Assembly (NCBI GenBank): GCA_902779085.1
Contig: CACYZY010000006.1
Span: 84,415-148,414, forward strand
Reading direction: 5' to 3'
Source of the DNA: an uncultured Bacteroidales bacterium
Lineage (GTDB): Bacteria; Bacteroidota; Bacteroidia; Bacteroidales; Bacteroidaceae
Length of the DNA: 64,000 bases
Shown one piece after another: positions 18,452 through 27,819 of this stretch. The translations under genes and the position numbers were made by a program. The notes under the pieces were generated by a model. That model made no database searches, was not told where the DNA came from, and saw only the letters and a list, made by a program, of their open reading frames with translations. How positions within the stretch are numbered: position 1 is the stretch's first letter; each line of letters begins with the position of its first letter.

Positions 18452-18947
18452 GCCGTACGGTGTTGGGCTCTGATGGGGCAGGACCGCAGACGAAAATGGC
18501 GTTGTTGAGCCAGGCGTAACGACTGTCTTCGGGGGCCTCGAACTTGGGGGCGGTGAGGAAATAGAAACCTTGTTCGCCGGCACTGAAGATGCCGCAGTTG
18601 CGCACGTGGATATATACGCCGTCATCGGTCTTGATGCTGTAGATGGCTTCCAGCTCGGTGCGCAGGTTCTTGCCGTCGGTCTTTTGGTACTGGTAGTCGG
18701 CGCCGCCGGGAATGATGGTGCCCTTGAGCTGGGGACCTTCGAAGATGCCACCCGTGATGGGGATGACCACGCGCTTGCCGTGGGGCACTTCGCCTACCAC
18801 ATATTCGGGCTCAAGGGTGACATAGAGCTGCATGACATACTCCAGACGGGGTGTGTCGCTGGCTGTGGGGGGCACTATCTGCTGTGCCTTGATGCTCAGG
18901 CTGGCCAACAGGGCCATGAAGAGAAAGAGCTGCTTTTTCATAATCAC
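18426..18947 (-). CDS. Exported DUF3237-family protein
   Basis: 173 residues with a cleavable signal (MKKQLFLFMALLASLSIKAQ) and a compact beta-rich domain with the DUF3237 landmarks: YVVGEVPHGKRVVIPITGG, GTIIPGGADYQ and LRTELEAIYSIKTDDG. DUF3237 proteins form a beta-barrel of unknown biochemical role. Probably periplasmic. An alternative start six bases downstream (18941) is equally good. The end overlaps the convergent A1S_2505-type gene. Confidence 0.82.
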   Translation of the reverse strand: MIMKKQLFLFMALLASLSIKAQQIVPPTASDTPRLEYVMQLYVTLEPEYVVGEVPHGKRVVIPITGGIFEGPQLKGTIIPGGADYQYQKTDGKNLRTELEAIYSIKTDDGVYIHVRNCGIFSAGEQGFYFLTAPKFEAPEDSRYAWLNNAIFVCGPAPSEPNTVRLNIWKVVR

Positions 18948-18965
18948 ATTGTAGTTGGATATAAA

Positions 18966-18988
18966 CTCCCCGCCATAACGACGGGGAG
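18966..18988 (-). terminator. Terminator downstream of the alpha/beta hydrolase gene
   Basis: Hairpin CTCCCCG / CGGGGAG with a 9-base loop, in the 48-bp gap between two minus-strand genes; a short TTTAT tail follows on the minus strand. It also has a T5 tail on the plus strand. Confidence 0.6.
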
Positions 18989-18995
18989 GCTGTTT

Positions 18996-19838
18996 TTATT
19001 TGAGGTTTCTGGTGAGGAACTCTACAGCTATGTCGGTGGCACGCTGCTGGTCTTTCATGAAGCCGTGATCTTCGCCTGGCAGGATGTAGAGCTCGGCATT
19101 GTTGCTCTGCTCGGTATAACGCTCGCCGTAGGTGTAGGGCACTACCTTGTCGCCTGTGCCGTGAATGACACAGAGGGCGCCTTTGTAGTTGGCTGCGGTC
19201 TTGTAGATGGGCAGGCTGAAGGCGGTGCGGATGTACTCGGTACCGAGTTTCTGACGGCCTCCAAACATCTCGATATAGTCGCCTTGCAGGTTCAGTGGGT
19301 CGTAGGTGGCACCCATCGTGCTGCCGCGAATGGCATCGTCTCTCAACACGGCTGCAGGTGCCATCAATACGGCGGCCTTGATCTCGGCGCCGAGCTTGCC
19401 GGCTACCATGCTGGCTACTACGCCGCCTTGTGAGTGGCCCAGTACGGAAACGGTGCTGACATAGCGCAGGTCGCGCACGTACTCATATACCTTCAGGGCG
19501 TCTTCAATCTCGTTGGGTACGGTGTGCTGCCAGAACTCTCCCTCGCTCTCACCGTGACCGTTGAAGTCGAAGCGGATAGAGGCAATGCCCTGTGCCTCGA
19601 GCTTGTCGGCGATGATCTCCAGCATGCCTTTCTGTCCACCGCGGCCGTCCTTGCTGCCTCCGAAGCCGTGCATCAGGATGACCATCGGGATTTGCTGTCC
19701 CTGGGCGGTCTGTGGTTTCTGGATAACGGCAGACAGCTTGCCCTTGCTGCCGTCGATGGTTAGTTTGGTGGTCTCTGCCTGTGCAGAAACACTTGTCAGC
19801 AACATGACTGACATAAATAGTGCAAAAAATGTTCTCAT
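18996..19838 (-). CDS. Exported alpha/beta hydrolase
   Basis: 280 residues with a signal peptide (MRTFFALFMSVMLLTSVSAQA). Hydrolase landmarks: oxyanion-hole segment LMHGFGGSKDGRGG, nucleophile elbow GHSQGG, an acid in the HGTGDKVVPYTYG segment, and the catalytic His in LPGEDHGF. This is the alpha/beta hydrolase pattern of esterases and acyl-peptide or cinnamoyl-ester hydrolases; substrate unknown. The start at 19838 is supported by the promoter at 19876-19907; the frame stays open further upstream but that part overlaps the promoter and looks non-coding. Confidence 0.88.
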   Translation of the reverse strand: MRTFFALFMSVMLLTSVSAQAETTKLTIDGSKGKLSAVIQKPQTAQGQQIPMVILMHGFGGSKDGRGGQKGMLEIIADKLEAQGIASIRFDFNGHGESEGEFWQHTVPNEIEDALKVYEYVRDLRYVSTVSVLGHSQGGVVASMVAGKLGAEIKAAVLMAPAAVLRDDAIRGSTMGATYDPLNLQGDYIEMFGGRQKLGTEYIRTAFSLPIYKTAANYKGALCVIHGTGDKVVPYTYGERYTEQSNNAELYILPGEDHGFMKDQQRATDIAVEFLTRNLK

Positions 19839-19875
19839 GGTTACTTTTTCGTTTATTGTTAGTTCGTTGATATTG

Positions 19876-19907
19876 CAAAGATAGTTTATTTTCCTTATGT
19901 TTGCAAA
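19876..19907 (-). promoter_or_regulatory. Sigma-ABfrA promoter (TTTG-N20-TATCTTTG)
   Basis: On the minus strand TTTG at 19907-19904, 20-bp spacer, TATCTTTG at 19883-19876. Drives the alpha/beta hydrolase at 18996-19838. Confidence 0.85.
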
Positions 19908-19928
19908 ACAATAAAATAATTTGACGTA

Positions 19929-22043
19929 ATGAAGACAATCAGATTTGTGATGTTGCTGATGACAGCGCTGCTGGTGGGTACGGTGAGTGCTGCAGGTGTG
20001 AAGAACCTCAAGGGTAAGAAACTGGATTTCGTATGTGCCGACGCACAGTTCAAGAACCCGTTTATCGATGTGGACAAGACGATGACTGAGCCGGTGAAGT
20101 GTCGCTATATTCACGGTGGCTTCGATGACGGTACGCGTTTCTCGTTCTACTTCCCACTGAACAAGGAGGACTTTACGGGCAGGTTCTTCCAGTATATCAC
20201 CCCGATGCCTGACAGCGAGACCTCAGCGCAGCACTACTATGCGGCAAGTCCCATTGGCTTCAGTATCTCGCATGGCGCTTATTTCATTGAGACCAACGAG
20301 GGTGGGGCGATGGATGTGAACGACCCCTCTACCCGCAGGGAGGCTACGATAGGTGCCTATCGTGCCAACGCTGCCTGTGCCGAGCTGTCACGCTATATCG
20401 CCAAACTGCTGTACGACTGTGACCGTCCTTACGGCTATTGCTTCGGAGGCAGTGGAGGTGCCTATCGCACTACGGGCAGCATGGAGGCTACCGAGGGTGT
20501 GTGGGACGGAGCTGTGCCTTTCGTGCTGGGCTCTCCGCAGGCTATCCCCAACGTGTTTGGCGTGCGCATGAATGCCTTGCGTGTGTTGCGTGACAATATG
20601 GAGGACATTGTGGATGCGATGCGTCCGGGTGGCAGCGGTGACCCATACGCTACGCTGAATGCTGAGCAGCGTCAGGTACTGAAGGAGGCCACCAGCATGG
20701 GATTTCCCATCAAGTCGTGGTATGGTTGGAAATATATGGATGCGCACGGGTTTACGGTGCTCTACAGAAGCATAGTAGGAATGGATACGAAGTATTTCCG
20801 TGAGGACTTCTGGAACAAGCCGGGTTACTTGGGCTACGACAATCCACTCTCATTGCAGCGTGATCATGTGCAGACCAAGGCGGTGGTGAAGCGAGCCATC
20901 GGGCAGTTGGAGGCCGAGCAACTGGGTATCGTGGCGCCTATGTCGGAAACCGACCGAGGCAGTGCCGACCGTGCGTGGGCAAGTCTGGGTACCGAGGTGA
21001 AGGAAAAGCCTGTGGCGTTTGAGATAGACAAAGAGGTAGAGATGCACACCTTGGGTGGCGAACTGATGCTGCTCTCGGGCGAGGGCAAGGGCGACCAGCT
21101 GCAGATTGTCAGTACGAAAGGAAAGTTTGTGATACTGGCTTCCATCAATAATCCGCAACTGCTGGCAAAGGTGCGTGAGGGCGACCAGGTGCAGGTGGAC
21201 AACAGCGACTGGCTGGCTTCGGAGACTTATTACCGTCACCAGATGCCTACCAAGGACTATTATGCGTGGAATCAGTTCCGCAGCTTTAACGACCTGCCTA
21301 TCTATCCGCAGCGTCCGATGCTGCTGGGCCCGATTATCACACAATCGGCTTCGGGCATATTGCCTACGGGCAAGATTCACGGTAAGATGATTCTCTGTTG
21401 CTCTGTGTGGGACAGGGAGGCTTATCCTTGGCAGGGCGACTGGTACCGCCAGCATGTGGCTGAATACTTGGGCAACGCTACAGATGACAACTTCCGTCTG
21501 TGGTACACCGACCGCAGTACGCATGGTGGCGAGGATGATCCTACCGAGGTGGTGGATTATACAACTGTGCTTTATCAGGCCTTGCTGGATGTGAGTGACT
21601 GGGTGGAACGTGGCATTGCTCCTTCGAAGACCTCCGACTACAGGATAGAAGATGCGCAGGTATTGCTCACTGCCGACGGTGTGCAGCGTGGTGGCATACA
21701 ACCTGTGCCAACGGTGACCGTTGGCGGCAAAGAGCGTGCAGACGTGAAGCCTGGCGAGCAGGTGACGATGCATGTATCTATCGATGTGCCCAAAGGAACG
21801 GGCAAGTTGGTGAGTGCTGCCTGGTGTATGGATGGCTCTGGTGAGTTTACACAACCTGTAGATTTGTCGAAGGCTCAGTATAGTGCCAACGGCGAGCATG
21901 TGGAGTTTGACACCACCGTGAGCTACAACCAACCTGGTACCTATTTCCCAACGGTGAAGGTATTCTCGGAACGCAAGGGTGACGCTCAGACGCCATATAC
22001 TTGCATCCCGAATTTGGGTAAAGTCAGAGTTGTGGTAGAATAA
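19929..22043 (+). CDS. Large exported protein with alpha/beta-hydrolase-like core and C-terminal PKD-like domain
   Basis: 704 residues with signal peptide (first 21 residues, ending VSAA). The centre holds YCFGGSGGAYRTTGSME, a GxSxG nucleophile-elbow pattern, and later DRSTHGGEDDP, a plausible catalytic-His segment; the last ~110 residues (from PVPTVTVGGKERADVKPGEQ) form a PKD/Ig-like beta domain ending in PTVKVFSERKGD. No precise family recognised; an esterase or deacetylase acting outside the cytoplasm is inference. It is divergent from another exported hydrolase gene, the two starts being 90 bp apart. Confidence 0.75.
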   Translation: MKTIRFVMLLMTALLVGTVSAAGVKNLKGKKLDFVCADAQFKNPFIDVDKTMTEPVKCRYIHGGFDDGTRFSFYFPLNKEDFTGRFFQYITPMPDSETSAQHYYAASPIGFSISHGAYFIETNEGGAMDVNDPSTRREATIGAYRANAACAELSRYIAKLLYDCDRPYGYCFGGSGGAYRTTGSMEATEGVWDGAVPFVLGSPQAIPNVFGVRMNALRVLRDNMEDIVDAMRPGGSGDPYATLNAEQRQVLKEATSMGFPIKSWYGWKYMDAHGFTVLYRSIVGMDTKYFREDFWNKPGYLGYDNPLSLQRDHVQTKAVVKRAIGQLEAEQLGIVAPMSETDRGSADRAWASLGTEVKEKPVAFEIDKEVEMHTLGGELMLLSGEGKGDQLQIVSTKGKFVILASINNPQLLAKVREGDQVQVDNSDWLASETYYRHQMPTKDYYAWNQFRSFNDLPIYPQRPMLLGPIITQSASGILPTGKIHGKMILCCSVWDREAYPWQGDWYRQHVAEYLGNATDDNFRLWYTDRSTHGGEDDPTEVVDYTTVLYQALLDVSDWVERGIAPSKTSDYRIEDAQVLLTADGVQRGGIQPVPTVTVGGKERADVKPGEQVTMHVSIDVPKGTGKLVSAAWCMDGSGEFTQPVDLSKAQYSANGEHVEFDTTVSYNQPGTYFPTVKVFSERKGDAQTPYTCIPNLGKVRVVVE

Positions 22044-22062
22044 CTCGGGATGTTGTTTTATC

Positions 22063-23724
22063 CTACATCATCGCCAGTAATATCACTTGGCCGACGATGA
22101 TTCTCAAGAACATACTCAAAGGATAAACCGTAGAGTAGCCCACAGAAGGAGCATCGGTGTCAGTCTGCTGGTTGGCGTAAGCCAATGCCGCAGGCTGCGT
22201 ATAGCTACCACTGATGAGACCCATCAGCGTGAGGTAATTCAGCTTGTATTTCCAACGGGCAAAGATGCCCACGATGAGCAACGGGATAATGGTGATAAGG
22301 AAACCGTAAAGCACATACATCATACCTCCGCCATCAACCACCGTGCGGACAAAACTTTCGCCTGCCTCGATGCCCACGCTGGCGAGGAAGAGCACAATAC
22401 CCAACTCTCGCACCATCAGGTTGGCACTCATGGTGGTATAGGTAACCAACTTGAACTTATATCCGAAGCGACCAATCAGAATGGCCACCACCAATGGTCC
22501 ACCAGCCAAACCTAACTTCACTGGGGTAGGGATGCCTGGGAACATGATAGGAATGCTGCCAATCAAGATACCCATGAAGATACCCACAAAGATGGTGATG
22601 ATGTTAGGCGCATCGAGCTTCTTCATCTCATTGCCCAGCACGCGAGCCACACGCTCAACCGCATCTTGAGGACCTACCGCCATCACTCGGTCGCCCACTT
22701 GCAGCTTAAGGTTGGGAGCAGCAAACAGGTCCATACCGGAACGGTTGACACGCGTCACATTCACCCCGTGCATGCTGCGGAAATGCAAGTCACCCAGTTT
22801 CTTGCCGTTTATTTCAGACTTAGTGACCAAAATGCGGCGAGACACCAAGGGGAAATGCTTGTCTTCCCACTTCACACCTTCTACCTCGCGACCAATGAAA
22901 GCAGTAATGCCAGGAGCATCGTCCTCAGCGCAGACAATACGCAGCTGGTCGCCTATATTGAAGATGGTATCTTGGTTAGGACTGTCGAGAACACCGTTAT
23001 GCTTGATGCGAGACACCACGAAGTTGCGGCCCGAAAGACTCTTGACTTCCAACAACTGCTTGCCGTCGATGGCCTCGTTGCGCACCTCCAGATAGAGTGT
23101 GTGCGGCTGTTTGCTGGTATCTTCCAATCCTTCAAGGTCTTTCTCCTCATCTTTGGTATGTATCTTGAACAGCTGCTTGATGAGCAAGATGGCACCTATG
23201 ATGCCGATAACACCCAAAGGATAGGCGCAGGCATAACCCAAAGCAATAGGGTCGCCCGTATAGCCCAACTGGTTCAAGGCTTCTTGCGCGGCACCCAAAC
23301 CAGGAGTATTAGTAACAGCACCGTAGAGCACACCAATCATCATAGGCAGTTCGACGGAACCATCCATATAGAAGATGGCTAAGGTAACAATGATGTCTAA
23401 CGCTATGATGGCAGTAGCCAGCAGGTTGAGCCGGATACCCCCTTGCTGGAAGGTGGTGAAGAACGACGGACCTACCTGCAGACCTATGCAGAATACGAAG
23501 AGTATCAATCCAAAATCACGGATGAAATGCAGGATGTCTGTGTTGCCCGTAAAGCCGAAATGGCCCATGAGGATGCCCATGAACAGCACGAAGGTGACGC
23601 CCAATGATACGCCGTAAACCTTCTGCTTACCCAAAAAGACGCCAGCCGCTATGACAAATGAATAGAGCAGCACGATGTGTGCCACTGATGAAGTATCCCA
23701 TAATAAACTCTGAATCCAATCCAT
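22063..23724 (-). CDS. Putative transporter, AspT/YidE-YbjL family with two TrkA-C domains
   Basis: 553 residues. Two blocks of about five transmembrane helices (about 15-185 and 385-553) flank a cytoplasmic part with two TrkA-C (RCK-C) domains (about 205-290 and 292-372; segments [19 protein letters not shown] and [20 protein letters not shown]). This is the layout of the aspartate:alanine exchanger AspT and of E. coli YidE/YbjL. Substrate unknown. The gene has its own promoter (23775-23805). Confidence 0.92.
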   Translation of the reverse strand: MDWIQSLLWDTSSVAHIVLLYSFVIAAGVFLGKQKVYGVSLGVTFVLFMGILMGHFGFTGNTDILHFIRDFGLILFVFCIGLQVGPSFFTTFQQGGIRLNLLATAIIALDIIVTLAIFYMDGSVELPMMIGVLYGAVTNTPGLGAAQEALNQLGYTGDPIALGYACAYPLGVIGIIGAILLIKQLFKIHTKDEEKDLEGLEDTSKQPHTLYLEVRNEAIDGKQLLEVKSLSGRNFVVSRIKHNGVLDSPNQDTIFNIGDQLRIVCAEDDAPGITAFIGREVEGVKWEDKHFPLVSRRILVTKSEINGKKLGDLHFRSMHGVNVTRVNRSGMDLFAAPNLKLQVGDRVMAVGPQDAVERVARVLGNEMKKLDAPNIITIFVGIFMGILIGSIPIMFPGIPTPVKLGLAGGPLVVAILIGRFGYKFKLVTYTTMSANLMVRELGIVLFLASVGIEAGESFVRTVVDGGGMMYVLYGFLITIIPLLIVGIFARWKYKLNYLTLMGLISGSYTQPAALAYANQQTDTDAPSVGYSTVYPLSMFLRIIVGQVILLAMM

Positions 23725-23774
23725 AACAACTAAAATCTGTAAGTTAAAACTAATTCTCTATTAAAAACTGAGTG

Positions 23775-23805
23775 CAAAGTTAGTGCAAACCGAAAACAGA
23801 ACAAA
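23775..23805 (-). promoter_or_regulatory. Sigma-ABfrA promoter (TTTG-N19-TAACTTTG)
   Basis: Minus strand TTTG at 23805-23802, 19-bp spacer, TAACTTTG at 23782-23775; serves the AspT/YidE-type transporter. Confidence 0.85.
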
Positions 23806-23825
23806 ATAAACTCGTTTATTTTTTA

Positions 23826-23941
23826 TGTTGAGGTGCAGCCTAACTTATCTAAAGTTAGTGCAAACTGTTGCTCTCCTCCGATAGCGGGGGAGTTAGGTCG
23901 TTTTGTTGAGGTGCACCTGACTTATCTATAGTTGGTGCAAA
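23826..23941. repeat. Imperfect direct repeat pair in a non-coding region
   Basis: Copy 1 (23826-23864) and copy 2 (23904-23941) share the pattern TGTTGAGGTGCAnCCTnACTT-ATCTAnAGTTnGTGCAAA. In copy 1 the middle, CTAACTT-ATCTA-AAGTTAG, is a perfect hairpin; in copy 2 it has mismatches. The word AAAGTTAGTGCAAA also occurs inside the neighbouring promoter (23776-23789). No coding capacity is seen here. Confidence 0.6.
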
Positions 23942-23986
23942 TGAGTGGAGAACGGCTGGTGCTAAAAAATCCTTGAAAGAGAGGAA

Positions 23987-24070
23987 CAAAAAAGAAGGCT
24001 GCCTTCACAGGCAACCTTCTCCTAACAATTAATTCATTCATAACAATGCTCCAACTATGAAATTTGGAAC
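23987..24070 (-). ncRNA. Candidate small RNA (~84 nt)
   Basis: A complete transcription unit with no convincing ORF: a full promoter (24075-24105) points left, and 50-80 bases on comes a strong terminator, arms 24020-24009 and 24004-23993 (AGAAGGTTGCCT / AGGCAGCCTTCT, one mismatch) followed by six T on the minus strand (23992-23987). The RNA would begin near 24070. It contains ATG AAT GAA TTA, but the frame simply runs through the terminator. It lies between two unrelated genes. Function unknown; a trans-acting sRNA is the simplest reading. Confidence 0.7.
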
Positions 24071-24074
24071 AGTG

Positions 24075-24105
24075 CAAAGGTACGTACTTTTTTTATATCT
24101 GCAAA
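24075..24105 (-). promoter_or_regulatory. Sigma-ABfrA promoter of the candidate small RNA
   Basis: Minus strand TTTG at 24105-24102, 19-bp spacer, TACCTTTG at 24082-24075. Confidence 0.8.
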
Positions 24106-24145
24106 TATTTCAGTGTTTTTTTTCGTTTTTTTTAGGTGAGATGTG

Positions 24146-24153
24146 TATTTTTG
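24146..24153 (+). promoter_or_regulatory. -7 box of the hexosaminidase gene
   Basis: TATTTTTG fits TAnnTTTG; an imperfect -33 (TTTC, 24121-24124) lies 21 bp upstream. Transcription would begin near 24159, which argues for the ATG at 24192 as the translation start. Confidence 0.55.
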
Positions 24154-24191
24154 CATAATAGATGAGTGATTATTATAAAATCAACAATACT

Positions 24192-25838
24192 ATGAAAAAC
24201 TTTTTTTCTTTGCTGTGCATGTTTTGCATGCTGTCAATAGGCACCAGCAAGGCCCAAGTGGCTAATTATGAGGTGGTGCCTCTGCCTAAATCAATCAACC
24301 AAGTATCAGCAGCAGGTTTCGTGCTTACCGAGTCGGCTGCAGTAGTCTTTCCAGAAGGTAATGTAGATATGGAGCGCAACGCCCGTTTCCTGAGCGACTA
24401 TGTGAACGAGATGACGCAAATGCGTTTGGGCACACAGTCTATGCCTGCAAAGGCTAAGGCTGCCAAAGTGGGCGAAGGTAACATACTGCTCACGCTCGAT
24501 GACAAGATACAGAATGACGAAGGCTACACCATCAGCGTGACTGCTAAGGGTGTGGTGATTAGCGGCAAAACGCCAGCTGCGGTGTTTTTGGGTATTCAGA
24601 CTCTGCGCAAGTCGTTGCCTGTGATGCAGGAAAAGGCACAGGGAGTTACCTTGCCTGCTGTCAATATTGTTGACGAACCTCGGTTCGCTTATCGTGGTAT
24701 GATGCTCGACTGTGGCCGTCATTTCTTCTCGCTCGACTTTGTGAAGGAGTACATCGACCTCATTGCTTTGCACGGGATGAACCGTTTCCACTGGCATCTC
24801 ACGGAGGACCAAGGGTGGCGCGTCGAAATCAAGAAATATCCTCGTTTGACAGAAGTGGGTGCTTGGCGTTCGAGCACAACCATTGGTCGTAACTCAGGCG
24901 TCGAAGACGGTGTGAGACACGGGGGATTCTACACACAGGAAGAATGTCGTGAGATTGTGAAATATGCTGCCGACCGATATATTACTGTCATCCCTGAAAT
25001 TGATATGCCTGGTCACATGATGTCTGCGTTGGCATCTTATCCAGAACTGGGCTGCACAGGCGGTCCGTATGAGGTGGCACACACCTGGGGCATTTTCCCT
25101 GATGTGCTTTGTCCGGGCAAGGAGGTAACGTTCCAGTTTGTCGAGGATGTGCTGGCCGAGCTGGTCACCATCTTCCCTTCTGAGTATATCCATATTGGTG
25201 GCGACGAAAGTCCACGTACCCGCTGGGCTGACTGTCCGCTTTGTCAGCAACGCATCAAGAGCGAAGGACTGGTAGCAAAGGAAGGTCAAAAGAACGAGGA
25301 TCTATTGCAGGGCTATTTCACCCGTCGTATAGAGAAATTCCTGCACGAAAAGGGTAAAAAGCTGATAGGTTGGGATGAATTGCTGAATTGTGGTGTTGAC
25401 CAGACTTCTACTATCATGTCTTGGCGTGGGGCTGAACCAGGAGCACAGGCTGCCAAGTTGGGCCACGATGTGATTATGACACCCTACACGTATATGTATC
25501 TTGACTATTATCAGACAGAAGATACCCGCCATGAACCGTTGTCAATAGGTGGTAACTTGCCAGTGGAAACTGTGTATTCTTTTGAGCCAATTGCCGGAGA
25601 ACTGACAAATAATGAGGCCAAGCACATCTTGGGCGTGCAGGCAAATCTGTGGACGGAGTATATTGCATATCCTCATCATGCTGAATATATGGTACTTCCT
25701 CGTATGGCGGCATTGGCTGAAGTTCAATGGTTGCAACCCGATAAGAAGAATTATGACGCCTTTATTAATAGGCTGAAAAGGCTGAAAGAAATTTATGACT
25801 TGCATCATTGGACTGTGGCGCAGCATGTGTTTCGATAA
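24192..25838 (+). CDS. Beta-N-acetylhexosaminidase, glycoside hydrolase family 20
   Basis: Removes terminal N-acetylglucosamine or N-acetylgalactosamine from glycans in the periplasm or at the surface. 548 residues from the chosen start: signal peptide (MKNFFSLLCMFCMLSIGTSKAQ), N-terminal GH20b domain (to about 150), then the GH20 barrel with FAYRGMMLDCGRHFF, FHWHLTEDQGWR and the catalytic Asp-Glu pair D338-E339 in HIGGDE. An ATG ten codons upstream (24162) is in frame, but would make the mRNA nearly leaderless and hide the signal peptide. Released GlcNAc could feed the NagA encoded at 30085-31227 after phosphorylation. Confidence 0.95.
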   Translation: MKNFFSLLCMFCMLSIGTSKAQVANYEVVPLPKSINQVSAAGFVLTESAAVVFPEGNVDMERNARFLSDYVNEMTQMRLGTQSMPAKAKAAKVGEGNILLTLDDKIQNDEGYTISVTAKGVVISGKTPAAVFLGIQTLRKSLPVMQEKAQGVTLPAVNIVDEPRFAYRGMMLDCGRHFFSLDFVKEYIDLIALHGMNRFHWHLTEDQGWRVEIKKYPRLTEVGAWRSSTTIGRNSGVEDGVRHGGFYTQEECREIVKYAADRYITVIPEIDMPGHMMSALASYPELGCTGGPYEVAHTWGIFPDVLCPGKEVTFQFVEDVLAELVTIFPSEYIHIGGDESPRTRWADCPLCQQRIKSEGLVAKEGQKNEDLLQGYFTRRIEKFLHEKGKKLIGWDELLNCGVDQTSTIMSWRGAEPGAQAAKLGHDVIMTPYTYMYLDYYQTEDTRHEPLSIGGNLPVETVYSFEPIAGELTNNEAKHILGVQANLWTEYIAYPHHAEYMVLPRMAALAEVQWLQPDKKNYDAFINRLKRLKEIYDLHHWTVAQHVFR

Positions 25839-25900
25839 ATATACACAAATTATTACCATTCTTTAACTATTGAAGAACCCTTTGTCTGTGTATTTTTTTG

Positions 25901-25908
25901 TAACTTTG
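25901..25908 (+). promoter_or_regulatory. -7 box of the mutA-mutB operon
   Basis: TAACTTTG, 55 bp before the mutA start. A TTTG lies only 16 bp upstream (25881-25884), shorter than the usual 19-21 bp. There is no room for a cobalamin riboswitch. Confidence 0.55.
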
Positions 25909-25962
25909 CACCGCTTTTATAAAAAGGAAAACTTATTTTAAACTTAACTAACTGATATTACA

Positions 25963-27813
25963 ATGGCAGAAATGAAAGAAAAGCTTTTCGAGGAGTTCTC
26001 TCCGACCACTACCGAACAGTGGGTTGAGAAGATTACTACCGACTTGAAGGGCGCTCCATTTGACAAGAAGCTTGTCTGGAGAACAAACGAAGGATTCAAT
26101 GTGTATCCTTTCTACCGTCTGGAGAATGTGAAGGATTTGAAGACCATCAACTCTCTTCCAGGCGAGTTTCCTTACCTGAGAGGTAACAAGAAGAAAGACA
26201 ACACCTGGTTTGTGCGTCAGGACATCAAGGTGTCTGACCCTGCTGAGGCTAACAAGAAGGCGCTCGACGTGCTGAATCGCGGCGTTGACTCTCTGATGTT
26301 CAGCCTCGGACACGCTGAGGTGGATGAGCAGTACATCGAAACATTATTGGCTGGTATCCTCCCACAATATGTTGAGTTGAACTTTGCTTGCTGCATGAAG
26401 AAAGCTGAGAACCTGGCTAAGTTGCTGGTGGCTTACTTCAAGAAGAACAATTATCCTTTGGCTGACCTGAAGGGATCAATCGATTATGACTTCATGGGCA
26501 AGATGATGACTCGTGGTCACGAGCGTCAGGATGCTGTAGCAACAATGAAGGCGCTGATCGAGGCAACTGCTGAGCTGCCACAGTATCAGGTAATCGGCGT
26601 AGGTGCTTTCAACCTGCAGAATGCTGGTTCATTCATCTATCAGGAGCTGGGCTATGCTTTGGCTTGGGGTGCTGAATACCTGAACCTGCTGACCGATGCT
26701 GGTGTTGCTGCTGAGACAGTGAACCAGAAGATGCGCTTTAACCTGGGTGTAAGTCCTAACTACTTCATGGAAATCGCCAAGTTCCGCGCTGCTCGTCTGT
26801 TGTGGGCTAACATCATGGCTACCTATACTGACAACAAGGAGGCTTGCAAGATTCACATGCATGCTGTTACTTCTACCTATAATCTTAGCGTATTCGACGC
26901 TCACATGAACCTGCTGCGTACACAGACAGAGGCTATGAGTGCTGCTCTGGGTGGTGTGGATTCAATGACCGTTACTCCGTTTGACGTTACTTATGAAGAA
27001 CCTAATGACTTCTCTGAGCGTCTGGCACGCAACCAGCAGTTGCTGCTGAAGGAAGAGAGCCACATGGGCCGTATCGTTGACGTAGCTGGTGGTTCTTATT
27101 ATATCGAGAACCTGACAGTAGCTATTGCTGAGCAGGCTTGGAAGCTGTTCCTCGCTGTTGAGGAAGACGGTGGCTTCTATGCTCAGGTGAAGGCTGGTAA
27201 GGTGCAGGCTGCTGTGGCAGAAAGCACTAAGACTCGTCATGCTAACGTAGCTAAGCGTAAGGAGATTCTCGTTGGTACTAACCAGTATCCTAACTTTACT
27301 GAGGTAAGCAACGGCAAGAAGCCTGTTACTTGCTGCTGCGGTTGCGGTGAGGGTGAGAAAGAGATTGCTACTTTGAACTTCGACCGTGCTGCTTCTGAAT
27401 TCGAGGCTCTGCGTCTGGAAACCGAGGCTGCTGCTAAGCGTCCTATTGCTTTCATGCTGACTATCGGTAACTTGGCTATGCGTCAGGCTCGCGCTCAGTT
27501 CTCTTGCAACTTCCTGGCTACAGCTGGTTACAAGGTGATTGACAACCTGGGCTTCCCAACTGTTGAGGAAGGTGTTGACGCTGCTCTGGCAGCTGACGCT
27601 GACATCGTGGTGCTCTGCTCAAGCGATGATGAATATGCAGAATATGCTGTTCCAGCATTCAAATACCTGAATGGCCGTGCTATGTTTATCGTGGCTGGTG
27701 CTCCTGCTTGCATGGAGGACCTGAAGGCTGAGGGTATCGAGAACTTTATCCATGTTCGTTGCAACGTGCTGGAAACAATGAAGGAATATAATGCTAAATT
27801 ATTGAAGAAGTAA
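25963..27813 (+). CDS. mutA: Methylmalonyl-CoA mutase, small (beta) subunit
   Basis: Non-catalytic partner in the B12-dependent interconversion of succinyl-CoA and (R)-methylmalonyl-CoA, the key step of propionate formation by Bacteroidales. 616 residues: TIM-barrel mutase domain followed by a B12-binding-type fold (about 480-616) that lacks the cobalamin DxHxxG motif (GNLAMRQARAQFSCN stands at that place), as expected for the small subunit. An insert around residue 460 carries CCCGCGEGE, a cysteine cluster. Six bases separate it from mutB. Codon use is strongly biased (GCT, CGT, GGT), a sign of high expression. Confidence 0.95.
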   Translation: MAEMKEKLFEEFSPTTTEQWVEKITTDLKGAPFDKKLVWRTNEGFNVYPFYRLENVKDLKTINSLPGEFPYLRGNKKKDNTWFVRQDIKVSDPAEANKKALDVLNRGVDSLMFSLGHAEVDEQYIETLLAGILPQYVELNFACCMKKAENLAKLLVAYFKKNNYPLADLKGSIDYDFMGKMMTRGHERQDAVATMKALIEATAELPQYQVIGVGAFNLQNAGSFIYQELGYALAWGAEYLNLLTDAGVAAETVNQKMRFNLGVSPNYFMEIAKFRAARLLWANIMATYTDNKEACKIHMHAVTSTYNLSVFDAHMNLLRTQTEAMSAALGGVDSMTVTPFDVTYEEPNDFSERLARNQQLLLKEESHMGRIVDVAGGSYYIENLTVAIAEQAWKLFLAVEEDGGFYAQVKAGKVQAAVAESTKTRHANVAKRKEILVGTNQYPNFTEVSNGKKPVTCCCGCGEGEKEIATLNFDRAASEFEALRLETEAAAKRPIAFMLTIGNLAMRQARAQFSCNFLATAGYKVIDNLGFPTVEEGVDAALAADADIVVLCSSDDEYAEYAVPAFKYLNGRAMFIVAGAPACMEDLKAEGIENFIHVRCNVLETMKEYNAKLLKK

Positions 27814-27819
27814 GACATC

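Noticed and set aside
20850-21932. Long minus-strand open frame inside the exported hydrolase gene
   Set aside because: It is a shadow of the plus-strand gene: low-complexity His/Arg-rich translation without motifs, while the plus frame has a signal peptide and domains.
25839-25962. Cobalamin riboswitch upstream of mutA
   Set aside because: The gap is too short and holds only a promoter; no B12-box-like sequence seen.
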